From NCBI RefSeq assembly GCF_013112245.1, contig NZ_WVRN01000001.1, positions 2,174,501-2,238,500 of the forward strand: a stretch of DNA of 64,000 bases, given 5' to 3'. The notes beneath the pieces are model-generated. The model was not told the origin of the DNA and did not search any database. It saw only the letters and a list, made by a program, of their open reading frames with translations. The DNA comes from Ruegeria sp. HKCCD4315. GTDB lineage: Bacteria > Pseudomonadota > Alphaproteobacteria > Rhodobacterales > Rhodobacteraceae. A program made the position numbers and the translations under genes. Below are positions 1-8,866 of this stretch, piece by piece (the first letter of the stretch is position 1; the number at the start of each line of letters is the position of its first letter).

Positions 1-417
1 AAAGAGAAGCTGAACATTCAAAGACTCGATTTCTGCCTCGGCTGCGGTGAGATCAGTCAGTAACTGGTCAGCCGAAGACTTAGCCGTTTCAAGAGAGGCC
101 TCAAGACGTGACACTTCAGCAGCAAAAACCTCAGGATCAATTTTGAAGAGTAGATCACCCTCATTAACGGATTGATTGGCCTCGACAGCCACCTCGACAA
201 CCGTTCCGGATACGTTAGGTGCGATGTTTGTCTCAATTCCTTGAACTGAAACTGGCCCTGTCGGTGTTGTGTGGTTGAGAGCTCCCAAGACCACAAGGGC
301 AATTACTGCAGCGCCACCATAGATAACTGTTTTCCAGAAAGCGTTCCACGGAAGCCATTTGAGTTTAGAAAAAACCAACCAAATCAAGCCGAAGTAAAGA
401 CTTAAGACGATGAGCAT
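1..417 (-). CDS. HlyD-family membrane fusion protein, YibH/YiaV-like (3' part beyond window)
   Basis: The first 139 codons are present and the frame runs off the left edge. Two hydrophobic segments come first (about residues 2-15 and 28-44), then a periplasmic part with the biotinyl-lipoyl-like stretch NIAPNVSGTVVEVAVEANQ and EGDLLFKIDP, then the start of a coiled coil rich in E, A and L (SRLEASLETAKSSADQLL). This is the usual layout of inner-membrane adaptor proteins that link an exporter to the outer membrane. The start is ATG at 417, preceded by GGAGG about eight bases upstream. The two-helix N-terminus resembles the YibH/YiaV branch more than EmrA. The exporter partner is not visible. Substrate unknown. 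Confidence 0.8.
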   Translation of the reverse strand, partial: MLIVLSLYFGLIWLVFSKLKWLPWNAFWKTVIYGGAAVIALVVLGALNHTTPTGPVSVQGIETNIAPNVSGTVVEVAVEANQSVNEGDLLFKIDPEVFAAEVSRLEASLETAKSSADQLLTDLTAAEAEIESLNVQLLF

Positions 418-924
418 CAACCAACCTCCGGAACCAAGCCAATTCACTATAGCATTAAGGAGGCGACAAAAATCTAGGGATAGGCCGTAGCACGCTCGCA
501 ATACTATGCGATTTCCAATGCCCACAGTCAGCTCGTCGTCCATACGGGTTAAGAATTTTGAAAATCCGCTTTGGGCTCACAGCGGTCGTTCACTGCGTTC
601 TATCAGAATTACCGCTTTGCGGACAAAGCTGACTTTTAACTGTGATCGTACAGCCTTGGTTAATGTTGGCTGCGAGAGCCATTCAGTTATAGTTGTTTCT
701 GGAAAGGTTTTTTTCAATTTCTCGCCGAACTTGGAGGAGGAAATCCGGCGAGCTCCATCCAATCTGGGTATGACCGTGTTGTCAACGTGGCCATTAAATT
801 CCACGTCGATTTCCTCAACTAGATGGGGCTCAATCAAGGAAAATCGACGACATTAATGCGCTACGCCCCCGTTGCGGATATTGACCCTTGTAACGCACTC
901 GGCAACTTCCACAGAAAGCTCTAA
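418..924. other. Gap without a convincing gene
   Basis: About 500 bases between two minus-strand genes. Open frames of 116 codons (506-856, +) and 86 codons (577-837, -, TTG start) exist, but neither has a ribosome binding site or a recognisable family. The minus-strand frame ends inside a degenerate interspersed repeat (569-596). The stretch is AT-richer than the core half of the window and probably holds gene debris. Confidence 0.5.
569..596 (+). repeat. Interspersed repeat copy A
   Basis: Reads CTTTGGGCTC, ACAGCG, GTCGTTCACTGC. It matches copies at 3245, 6975, 9516 and 11226 in the order CTTTGGGCTC, a variable triplet, then GC-N-GTCGTTCGCTGC. All copies lie outside genes in the accessory part of the window. 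Confidence 0.55.
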
Positions 925-1902
925 TTAGGTGGCGTTCAAGATTGGACCGTCCAATAATCTTACCAATTCTCCAAAGTATCCTCCGGAACGAGCCGGACGA
1001 GTAGGATCAGATGTGATTGCTACGGCTAGGTTTCGGTCAGTATGAGCAGCTAAAATTTGCCCTCCGTACCCACGCGCCAAAGCATAACCCGAAGGCGTCA
1101 GAAACCAACCATACCCATAGTCTAACCCAGAGTAAGCCGAGCGGCCATATGGCTTGGTCGATTCCGAGACCCAGCTTTCAGGAATAATTTGCCTTTCAGC
1201 AAAGGCCCCGCGGTCCCGAAGCAACACCGCGATCTTCAACATCGACTTTGGAGTAATTGCCATCTCATTGCCTCCTAGGTAGTAACCCTGTGGATCTCTC
1301 GTCCAAGCAGGTATCTCAATACCAAGAGGTATTCCCAGCCTCTCACGCGTGAGCGTCAAAAGATTTTGGCCGGCAGCCTCGGTCAACGCTGCACCAAGAA
1401 CATGAGTTGATCCAGTGGAATAGAGCATCTGTTGTCCTGGCTCAGCAACCATCGGCCGTGTCAATACATCCGCGACCCAGTTAGGAGAGCTGATCCATTC
1501 CCCATAGTTACTGCCAGAGGTTCTTTCGAGACCGGCTCGCAGCGTCACCAGATCCTCCATGGTTATGCTTTCGGTGCCGGGTGTAGCATTGGCAGGCAAG
1601 AGCTGCGGAGCGACCTCCCGCAGGGTGGCGTCTACAGATGGGATTTCCTGCCGATCGATCGCCGTCCCAAGCAACAGAGCCACAATGCTTTTCGAACAGG
1701 ACTTTATGTTAGCTGGCCTGTCTAGGCCTGCACCCTGTTGAGTCTTAGCGAAAATGACTTCATCTCCGCGTTGAATTTGAAGTGAATGCAACTGCGGCAG
1801 ACCGCTTATCACATTATTCAGCGCTACCGTTTGTCCCCGCGCTATGTACGGAGCAGCCATTGCGGTTACGGTTAAGAACAGGAACTTTCGACGTGTGGCC
1901 AT
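925..1902 (-). CDS. Serine hydrolase of the beta-lactamase (class C-like) fold, exported
   Basis: 325 residues. The N-terminus has a twin-arginine-like signal (TRRKFLFLT followed by a hydrophobic stretch and an Ala-rich cleavage area ending ARG near residue 23). The class C/PBP motifs can be traced: S68-C-S-K71 fits SxxK, and Y161-S-T fits the YxN position with Thr replacing Asn. A Gly-rich GYGG stretch near residue 280 stands where KTG or HxG is expected. The family includes esterases, D-aminopeptidases and beta-lactamases, so substrate cannot be named. The Thr at the YxN site argues against a classical AmpC. The gene stands alone, and no strong ribosome binding site is seen before the ATG. 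Confidence 0.8.
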   Translation of the reverse strand: MATRRKFLFLTVTAMAAPYIARGQTVALNNVISGLPQLHSLQIQRGDEVIFAKTQQGAGLDRPANIKSCSKSIVALLLGTAIDRQEIPSVDATLREVAPQLLPANATPGTESITMEDLVTLRAGLERTSGSNYGEWISSPNWVADVLTRPMVAEPGQQMLYSTGSTHVLGAALTEAAGQNLLTLTRERLGIPLGIEIPAWTRDPQGYYLGGNEMAITPKSMLKIAVLLRDRGAFAERQIIPESWVSESTKPYGRSAYSGLDYGYGWFLTPSGYALARGYGGQILAAHTDRNLAVAITSDPTRPARSGGYFGELVRLLDGPILNAT

Positions 1903-2104
1903 AGCATTTATTTGGAAGCAAAACTCTGAATGTCCAGAATTCTACGCAACATGGCAGCCTAATTGCGCAACGTGTTAGCCCCCCAAAAAACGTAGTGTGG
2001 GATTTGTGGCAACACGAAGCTTCGTTGGTACACCTGGCTGGCGTCGTGAAGTATAAGAACTGTGTTAGACTGGCCAGGAGGACATTCTAGCAGGAGATCT
2101 CCAG

Positions 2105-3085
2105 TTGCTACCGAATTCACTCCGTCTCGCACTCACTGCCACTACAATTGCCATCTCGGCGGGCGTACTCCCAGACCGCGTCGAGGCGATATCGCAAGAT
2201 GTCCCAGTGTGGTTACAAAAACACGTGGGAACAGGTGATGGGCAAATCGCACCAATTGTTCTGAACAGGGCGCGTGCGCTTTACATCGAGAAAGTACGAC
2301 GAGGCGAAGTAAAGAACCCCTGCTACCTTGCCAAGGATGCAACCCGCCCCAGCACTGCAAGAAACGGCAATCCGGGCAAGCGGTTTTACGTCATTTGCGA
2401 GTCACAAAAGTCCTTCCGTGCGGTTTCGTCCGGCTATGGCAATGGCCGAAAACTAAAGAACGCCAATTTTTCGAATGGTCGGCAATGCGCGAAGAACTTC
2501 AGCAATGCAGAAGGATCTAAACTTACCGCCGGCGGTGCCTATGTGACGGCTGAAACCCGCACGTCGTTCAAAGGTTATTACAGTCGCTCCGGCAAAACGC
2601 AGCCGTTTTACCGCACTTTTCTTTTGTTCGATGGGGAAGGAGAAACGAGCAATGCTCGGGAGCGCGCCATCGGAGGCCATCCTGCTGTTTTCCTTAAGTG
2701 GCAATGTAGGTTCAAAAGTCCTCGAAGCACTCATGCAGACAACGACGGCTATGTCCCCTACGGAAAACTTGTGAACTACACTGGTGGCCGTAGCAACGGC
2801 TGCACAACCTGGTCACAGTCTGCCTCAAAAGAGATATTGGCCCTTGTGGAAGGGAATCCGACGACCCTGTATATCTACCCGGAATCCAAGGATATCAATG
2901 CTGTCGCTAAGGCTGTGAAAAAGGGGAAATCACTATCGCGAGCAGGAGTTTATTGGAACGCAGCTTGCTTGCAAGCAATAGGCACACCAAAGTTCTGGCC
3001 CAAAAGTAGCCTCCAACCGATCATAAATAGTTGGAGAGCTTCCTTGCCTAAACAACGGCCACTAGAATTGCCTATCTGCAACTAG
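2105..3085 (+). CDS. Secreted L,D-transpeptidase-like (YkuD_2-type) protein
   Basis: 326 residues starting at TTG 2105, with AGGAGA about eight bases upstream. A signal peptide covers roughly residues 1-28. The C-terminal half contains GGRSNGCTTW (about residues 227-236), which fits the S-x-G-C active-site motif of the second YkuD family (PF13645 type), making C233 the candidate nucleophile; H192 is a possible partner. Cysteines at 73, 98, 128 and 201 could form disulfides. Known members act on peptidoglycan cross-links in the periplasm; the assignment here rests on the motif and is moderate. It is a single-gene unit between a minus-strand hydrolase and a gap. Confidence 0.6.
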   Translation: MLPNSLRLALTATTIAISAGVLPDRVEAISQDVPVWLQKHVGTGDGQIAPIVLNRARALYIEKVRRGEVKNPCYLAKDATRPSTARNGNPGKRFYVICESQKSFRAVSSGYGNGRKLKNANFSNGRQCAKNFSNAEGSKLTAGGAYVTAETRTSFKGYYSRSGKTQPFYRTFLLFDGEGETSNARERAIGGHPAVFLKWQCRFKSPRSTHADNDGYVPYGKLVNYTGGRSNGCTTWSQSASKEILALVEGNPTTLYIYPESKDINAVAKAVKKGKSLSRAGVYWNAACLQAIGTPKFWPKSSLQPIINSWRASLPKQRPLELPICN

Positions 3086-3476
3086 TTGAAACAGCGCGGG
3101 ACAACTTAAGAGCACGCTGCCCTTCAAGCATTTCTGCATTGTGATAGTAGCAGCCGTCGGCTGCACTGGGATTGTACGAACGCTTTGCCGCTTTCCGAAG
3201 AATCCAATCAAATGGGACAGTCGCATAATGCGCAGCATTTGCCTCTTTGGGTTCGACGCTGTCGTTCGCAGCAATTGGCCTGAACTACTGCTAAGCGAAT
3301 TGCCAAATGGATACGTAGCTATATGCCTGTGCCTCAATTTCAGTGCTATCCACGTCAACCTTTTATTGATACCGCGCAGCTTATTCCTGACAATTTTCGC
3401 ATCTTTGTGCATGATGAAAAACTAGGCAGACTGTTTTTGTCTTCCGGGAAGTGTTTGAATTATTAAGAGGCGTGCT
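3086..3476. other. Gap with hairpin and repeat, upstream of the symporter
   Basis: No gene is supported. The gap holds a perfect 6-bp hairpin, GCAGCC-gtc-GGCTGC, at 3150-3164, one copy of the interspersed repeat at 3245-3272, and a short AT-rich stretch before the symporter. Promoter elements of the symporter operon should lie in 3300-3470, but no clear -35/-10 pair was picked out. Confidence 0.5.
3245..3272 (+). repeat. Interspersed repeat copy E
   Basis: Reads CTTTGGGTTC, GACGCT, GTCGTTCGCAGC. It shares its order and spacing with the copy at 6975-7001 and the three weaker copies. Confidence 0.55.
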
Positions 3477-4919
3477 ATGGAAGTATTGGTTAATGGCATA
3501 AACACGGTTCTTTGGAACTACGTATTAATTTACGGACTTCTTGGAACCGGTATCTTTTTTACAATTCGTCTTGGCGCACTTCAGTTTCTTCATTTTGGGG
3601 AAATGGTGCGCGTACTCACGTCTTCGAAGAGCACGGACAAAAGAGGTATTACTCCGTTTCAAGCGCTGACGGTAAGCTTGGCTTCACGCGTCGGCACTGG
3701 AAACCTGGCTGGCGTAGCTGTGGCCCTGACCTTAGGAGGTCCGGGCGCCATCTTTTGGATGTGGATCGTAGCATTGGTTGGAATGGCCACGGCTTATTCT
3801 GAAAGTACTTTGGCCCAACTCTATAAAGTCACATCGTCCAACGGCAGGTTCAGAGGAGGCCCAGCGTTCTACATGGCCAACGCCTTGAATGCTCCTTGGG
3901 CCGGAGTCATTTTTTCGATCTGCCTGATTGTTAGCTTTGGTTTGGTTTTTGTCGCCGTCCAATCCAACTCGATCGCCGAAGCTTTCGAGGGCGCGTTCGG
4001 GTTGAACAAATTGATCGTTGGCATAGCGCTGGCCGCAGCCGCAGCCGTGGTCATATTCGGTGGAATAAGGACCATCGCAAAGTTCGCTGAGATTGTCGTG
4101 CCGCTCATGGCAGGTCTCTACCTCTTGCTTGCCTGTGTTGTGGTAGTCCTGAACATTTCCGAAGTACCCGCTATGTTGTGGTCGATTGTTGCAGGGGCAT
4201 TTGGCCTTCAAGAAGCTGCCGGAGGCGTGACAGGCGGCGTCATGGCTGCTGCCCTTAACGGCATAAAACGGGGACTTTTCTCCAACGAAGCGGGCATGGG
4301 CTCAGCACCGAACATTGCAGCGGTTGCCACACCTGAGCCCCACCACCCTTCCAGCCAAGGCTTCGTTCAGGCATTCGGGTGTTTTGTGGATACGATTTTG
4401 GTCGCGACGGCAACTGCATTGCTAATTCTCTTGTCAGGCGCAATCGAAATTGATGGACCTACCGGAATGCGACTGACTCAAGACGCGGCGGCGGTCCATC
4501 TCGGCGAAATCGGTCGCCACTTCATAGCGATTGCTATCGTCTTTTTTGGCTTCACATCCATACTTGGCAACTACTCATATGCCGAAAACGCGATGACGTT
4601 CTTAAAATTGGAAGGGAAGCTGCCGATTTACATCTTGCGTTTGGGCTGCCTTGCAATGGTTGTTTGGGGCGCTGTGCAAGCTGTTGCCACAGTGTTCAAT
4701 TTCGCGGATGCCGCCATGGGAATAATGGCAACCATCAATTTGGTGGCAATAGTGCTCCTGTCTGGCACCGTATACAAATTAACGGTGGACTATTTTTCGC
4801 AACGCCGACAGAACCTTGAACCTCGCTTTGTCGCAAGCAAATTTCCCGAACTTAGCAAGGGCGTAGATCACACTGTCTGGACGGAGGAGATCTATGCCGA
4901 TACTCAAAACCACCGATAG
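3477..4919 (+). CDS. Alanine/glycine:cation symporter (AGCS) family transporter, likely glutamine or alanine uptake
   Basis: 480 residues with about ten hydrophobic membrane segments. Family hallmarks include SLASRVGTGNLAGVAVAL (about residues 67-84), GGPGAIFWMW, and GIKRGLFSNEAGMGSAPNIAA near residue 265. Members import small amino acids with Na+ or H+. The next gene, a glutaminase, overlaps it by 26 bases, so the two are translated from one message. Bacillus has a similar pair of an AGCS carrier and a glutaminase, which makes glutamine the favoured substrate here; this is inference. The start ATG is preceded by AGAGG seven bases upstream. Confidence 0.9.
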   Translation: MEVLVNGINTVLWNYVLIYGLLGTGIFFTIRLGALQFLHFGEMVRVLTSSKSTDKRGITPFQALTVSLASRVGTGNLAGVAVALTLGGPGAIFWMWIVALVGMATAYSESTLAQLYKVTSSNGRFRGGPAFYMANALNAPWAGVIFSICLIVSFGLVFVAVQSNSIAEAFEGAFGLNKLIVGIALAAAAAVVIFGGIRTIAKFAEIVVPLMAGLYLLLACVVVVLNISEVPAMLWSIVAGAFGLQEAAGGVTGGVMAAALNGIKRGLFSNEAGMGSAPNIAAVATPEPHHPSSQGFVQAFGCFVDTILVATATALLILLSGAIEIDGPTGMRLTQDAAAVHLGEIGRHFIAIAIVFFGFTSILGNYSYAENAMTFLKLEGKLPIYILRLGCLAMVVWGAVQAVATVFNFADAAMGIMATINLVAIVLLSGTVYKLTVDYFSQRRQNLEPRFVASKFPELSKGVDHTVWTEEIYADTQNHR

Positions 4920-5853
4920 CGAGACGCTTCAGGAAGTCTTGGACGATATCGCAGATCGCATTTCCGGCATGTCCGAAAGGGGGAAAGTGGCGCAATACAT
5001 TCCAGAACTCGCCAAAGTTGATCTGAACCAATTCGGTATTGCCATTGCACCAATCAACGGCCCGTTAATTTCCGCTGGAGACGCGAGCACGCTATTCTCG
5101 ATTCAGAGCATTTCAAAAGTGTTCTCGCTCACATTGGCGCTTCAACAGGTTGGTGCCACTTTGTGGCAAAGAGTCGGTCGGGAACCTTCCGGCGATCCAT
5201 TCAATTCAATCGTTCAGCTTGAACACGAACGCGGAATCCCAAGGAACCCGTTTATCAACCCAGGTGCGATCATAGTGGCAGATGTTCTGCTCGAAGACCG
5301 TTCTTCTGATGAAGCAGTCAACGACCTTTTGGGATTGTGCCAAGAGCTTTCGGAGGACAACTCGATCGAGGTCGATGCGTCAGTTGCAGAGTCTGAGATG
5401 CGAACTGGGTCCAGAAACCGCGCTCTTGCGCATTTTATGCAGGCGGAAGGAAATCTAAACGCGCCGGTAGAGGATGTTTTGTCTCTGTACTTTCGCCAAT
5501 GTAGCATCGCAATGTCATGTGAACAGCTAGCATTGGCGGGCCGTTTTCTCGCCGCAGCGGGTCAAAATCCGGCCACCGGTGCCACAGTATTGTCGGCACA
5601 GCGAGCCAGAAGAGTAACCGCACTGATGATGATGTGTGGTTCTTATGATGCCTCGGGTGAGTTCGCCTTCCGTGTTGGCCTTCCAGCGAAAAGCGGTGTT
5701 GGTGGCGGAATCTTGTGCATTGTACCTGGTATCGCATCTGTAGTCGCCTGGAGCCCCGGGCTAGATCAAAAAGGCAACTCCCATTTGGCGACTATCGCAT
5801 TTCAGGAGTTAGTTCGTGCGACAGGCTGGTCGATCTTTGGACCGAGTGCATAG
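4894..5853 (+). CDS. glsA: Glutaminase A
   Basis: 319 residues, the usual length for bacterial serine-dependent glutaminases. It hydrolyses L-glutamine to glutamate and ammonia in the cytoplasm. The active-site S-x-x-K sits in QSISKVFSLTLAL (about residues 71-83), followed by NPFINPGAI (about 121-129) and the C-terminal block MMMCGSYDASGEFAF and KSGVGGGILCIVPG. Start at ATG 4894 follows GGAGG closely and lies inside the end of the symporter gene. The pairing suggests import of glutamine and use as a nitrogen, ammonia or acid-stress resource. Confidence 0.95.
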   Translation: MPILKTTDSETLQEVLDDIADRISGMSERGKVAQYIPELAKVDLNQFGIAIAPINGPLISAGDASTLFSIQSISKVFSLTLALQQVGATLWQRVGREPSGDPFNSIVQLEHERGIPRNPFINPGAIIVADVLLEDRSSDEAVNDLLGLCQELSEDNSIEVDASVAESEMRTGSRNRALAHFMQAEGNLNAPVEDVLSLYFRQCSIAMSCEQLALAGRFLAAAGQNPATGATVLSAQRARRVTALMMMCGSYDASGEFAFRVGLPAKSGVGGGILCIVPGIASVVAWSPGLDQKGNSHLATIAFQELVRATGWSIFGPSA

Positions 5854-5916
5854 CCTGCCCTGTTCAATTCAAGACCAGTCACATAGCTTGAGCAGGCGCC
5901 ACACTGAGGATGATCT

Positions 5917-6885
5917 ATGACGGACAAAAATGACTTCGAAAATAGCTGGCAACCCTCCCAGCGGTATCCAGACCCATCCGTTGTGGCGCTCGATCCGCGC
6001 TTTGAAAAGTACAGGCTGCCGTTGGCCGGCGTAGAACGATTGGCAACTGGTTGTCGCTGGTGTGAAGGGCCAGTGTGGTTCGGTGACGGGCGATATCTGC
6101 TATGGAGTGATATTCCGAATAACCGGATCATGCGCTGGGACGAGGTTACCGGACAGTCATCGGCGTATCGTCAGCCCTCGAATTTCGCCAATGGTCAGAC
6201 CCGGGACAGGCAAGGTCGCCTGATTACGTGCGAGCACGGTGGACGACGGGTTACGCGTACAGAATATGATGGGTCAATCACTGTGCTAGCCGAGAGCTTT
6301 GACGGAAAGCGTCTAAACTCGCCCAATGATGTGATCGTCAAATCCGACGGCAGTGTCTGGTTCACGGATCCACCGTTTGGCATCTCGGGCAACTACGAAG
6401 GTCATCGCGCCGAACCAGAGTTAGGCCAGAACGTATACCGACTGGACCCCGGCACCGGAAAACTGAGAGTAGTAGCCGATGACATTCTAGGGCCAAACGG
6501 CTTGGCCTTCAGCCCCGATGAGACCGTGCTGTACATTGTTGAATCGCGTGGTGAACCGTCTCGAAAGATTCTGGCTTATGACGTGAATACAGATGGTGCC
6601 TCGATCCAGAACAAGCGAGTGCTAATCGATGCAGGTCCAGGCACGCCAGATGGATTCCGCGTGGATGTGGACGGTAATCTCTGGTGCGGTTGGGGCATGG
6701 GTGATGCCGAACTGGACGGAGTTATGGTCTTTGCCCCTGATGGAACTCCTATAGGTCGCGTCGCTTTGCCTGAACGATGTGCCAATCTCTGCTTTGGAGG
6801 CCGTGCCAACAGCCGGCTTTTCATGGCAGCAAGCCATTCTGTGTACGCCCTATATGTCAACGTCGCTGGCGTGGCGGGAGGATAA
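5917..6885 (+). CDS. SMP-30/gluconolactonase/LRE family protein
   Basis: 322 residues with a six-bladed beta-propeller signature: CEGPVWFGDGRYLLWSDI (about residues 49-66), FANGQTRDRQGRLITCEHG, NSPNDVIVKSDGSVWFTDP and GPNGLAFSPDETVLYI. The conserved Glu, Asn and Asp of these motifs bind the divalent metal in known members, which hydrolyse sugar lactones. No signal peptide is seen, so it is probably cytoplasmic. It lies 63 bases after the glutaminase with its own GAGGA ribosome binding site. Its link with glutamine metabolism is unclear. Confidence 0.88.
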   Translation: MTDKNDFENSWQPSQRYPDPSVVALDPRFEKYRLPLAGVERLATGCRWCEGPVWFGDGRYLLWSDIPNNRIMRWDEVTGQSSAYRQPSNFANGQTRDRQGRLITCEHGGRRVTRTEYDGSITVLAESFDGKRLNSPNDVIVKSDGSVWFTDPPFGISGNYEGHRAEPELGQNVYRLDPGTGKLRVVADDILGPNGLAFSPDETVLYIVESRGEPSRKILAYDVNTDGASIQNKRVLIDAGPGTPDGFRVDVDGNLWCGWGMGDAELDGVMVFAPDGTPIGRVALPERCANLCFGGRANSRLFMAASHSVYALYVNVAGVAGG

Positions 6886-7185
6886 CACTGCTCTCTGGTG
6901 GGCTTCTGCGCGATTAGGAATAGCGGTTTACCTAATGGGCTCTCAAATCTCCTGGCTCCCTTTTTAAGCGACAACTTTGGGCTCGGTGCTGTCGTTCGCT
7001 GTGATCTGTCCGAGGGACTGCTATGCGGACGTAACGGTCATTGGGGATTTCAATTTACAAACAGATTCGAGCGGCGCCGATCGATACTGCGAAACGCCAA
7101 GGCTAAAAATGCCGGTACAACAAACCTATAATTTGCAAATGCCCAGCGTTTAATGCAGCTTTCACTGAAACAATGAGGTTGGGAA
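6886..7185. other. Gap with interspersed repeat
   Basis: Nothing coding is supported. One clear copy of the interspersed repeat lies at 6975-7001. The last 50 bases carry the ribosome binding region (GAGGTTGGGA) of the decarboxylase. Confidence 0.5.
6975..7001 (+). repeat. Interspersed repeat copy B
   Basis: Reads CTTTGGGCTC, GGTGCT, GTCGTTCGCTG. It is the copy closest to the apparent consensus. Confidence 0.55.
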
Positions 7186-8643
7186 ATGGCGAAAAACAAA
7201 GAAGAAACGCTAGACCCGGACGATTGGGAGGCTACACGCGCGCTGGCGCATCGGATGGTCGACGAGGCGGTGGAGCACTTGGCGCATGTTCGAGAGCGCC
7301 GCGTTTGGACACCAATGCCCGAAGATGTGCGTGCCCGCCTGCAAATGGGTTTGCCAGAAGAACCAACACCACTGGACGACGTCTATGCCGAGTATCAACA
7401 AAACGTCGCGGCCTTCCCCATGGGCAATGTCCACCCTCGTTTCTGGGGCTGGTACATGGGCGCAAGCAACTTCACAGGTGCTTTGGGCGACTTTCTGGCC
7501 GCGGTAGACGGCAGCAACCTTGGCGGCGGCAACACAGGTGCGGCGCAGGTTGAACAACAAGTCGTCGATTGGCTTAAAGAGATTGCAGGCTTTCCTACAA
7601 CCGCAAGCGGCACATTGACCAGCGGTGGATCTGTGGCAAACCTTGTAGGGCACACCGTAATTCGTAATCTTGCCGCTGGCTATGATGTTCGCAAAGAAGG
7701 CATCGCTGGATTGAAGAAGCCGTTGCGATTTTATGCGTCCGATCAGGTGCACAGTTGTCACCAAAAAGCATTGGAAGTCTTAGGTCTTGGCGCAAAAGCG
7801 TTGGTGGAGGTTGCCAGCGATGAACGTCAGCGGATTCGACTTGATGCGCTTGAAGCCGCGATCGCAGAAGATCGGGCAAACGGGCTGCAACCAAGTTGTG
7901 TTATTGGCACGGCTGGAACAACGAATACAGGCGCCATTGACGATCTGGGCGCCATTGCGGACATCTGTGAGCGCGAAGGCCTCTGGTTTCACGTTGACGG
8001 ATGCATCGGTGGCGTGCTCCGGCTGGCTCCGGACCATGCGCACTTGGTCGACGGGATAGAGCGGGCAGGCTCAGTCGCTATTGATCCTCATAAATGGCTT
8101 CACACGCCCTTCGAAGCTGGCGCCGTGTTGATCAAGAACCCGGAAGCGCATTTCGCGACATTCGAGATGCACGGACCCTATCTGCAACTTCAGGATCGAG
8201 GAATGATTGCGGGCAAGTTTCTTGCTGACTATGGACTGGAACTCAGTCGCGGCTTCCGCGCGCTCAAGATCTGGATGGCGTTTAAAGAGCAAGGCGCTGC
8301 CAAGTTTGGTAGGCTCATCGCCAAGGACATTAGCCTTGCGAGGTACATGGCAGGGCAGGTTGAGGCGCATCCGCTTCTGGAATTGTTTGCACCGGTTGAT
8401 CTCAACATCGTTTGTTTTCGACATATTGCTGGGGATGAGGAGGCATCGAAATCCCTCAATACTGAAATAATGCTGCGACTACAGGAGCGCGGCCTCGCCG
8501 TGCCTTCGGACACTACGGTTCAAGGCAAACACGGCCTACGTTGTGCCTTTAACAATCATCGTACACAGCGTGAAGATATCGATGGTTTCCTCAAAGACTT
8601 GCTACAAATCGCAGCGGAAATCGACCGTGAACAAAAGTCTTAA
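7186..8643 (+). CDS. PLP-dependent group II decarboxylase
   Basis: 485 residues. The Schiff-base lysine is K303 in IDPHKWLHTPFEAGA, and HVDGCIGG just before it holds the conserved Asp that contacts the pyridine nitrogen. SDQVHSCHQKALEVLGLG (about residues 185-202) is the usual His-containing helix. The family covers aromatic amino acid, tyrosine, glutamate, aspartate and 2,4-diaminobutyrate decarboxylases. The sequence does not fix the substrate. With a glutamine carrier and glutaminase upstream, glutamate is one possibility, but there is a 300-base gap and no antiporter for GABA is seen. Start ATG 7186 follows GAGG. Confidence 0.88.
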   Translation: MAKNKEETLDPDDWEATRALAHRMVDEAVEHLAHVRERRVWTPMPEDVRARLQMGLPEEPTPLDDVYAEYQQNVAAFPMGNVHPRFWGWYMGASNFTGALGDFLAAVDGSNLGGGNTGAAQVEQQVVDWLKEIAGFPTTASGTLTSGGSVANLVGHTVIRNLAAGYDVRKEGIAGLKKPLRFYASDQVHSCHQKALEVLGLGAKALVEVASDERQRIRLDALEAAIAEDRANGLQPSCVIGTAGTTNTGAIDDLGAIADICEREGLWFHVDGCIGGVLRLAPDHAHLVDGIERAGSVAIDPHKWLHTPFEAGAVLIKNPEAHFATFEMHGPYLQLQDRGMIAGKFLADYGLELSRGFRALKIWMAFKEQGAAKFGRLIAKDISLARYMAGQVEAHPLLELFAPVDLNIVCFRHIAGDEEASKSLNTEIMLRLQERGLAVPSDTTVQGKHGLRCAFNNHRTQREDIDGFLKDLLQIAAEIDREQKS

Positions 8644-8866
8644 ATTACTCTCCTTCTACTTGCGTTTGGGATTCAAAACGGACATCTGACGGTTTCAATG
8701 CTTCATTGACCCGGTTCCAGCGGTCCCAGAGCCTGCTGTGCGGATAATGCGTCCGATCGCTACGAAACGGAAACTGTTCGACAAAACGGATTGTGTTTGA
8801 GTAGAATGTCGCCACTTGCTTTTGGGGTAGCACCAAGTGGCCAGTTCAGAGATCGTAGTACGATGA

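Noticed and set aside
8645..8836. 63-codon minus frame after the decarboxylase
   Set aside because: TTG start with no ribosome binding site and no recognised domain; kept as unannotated.
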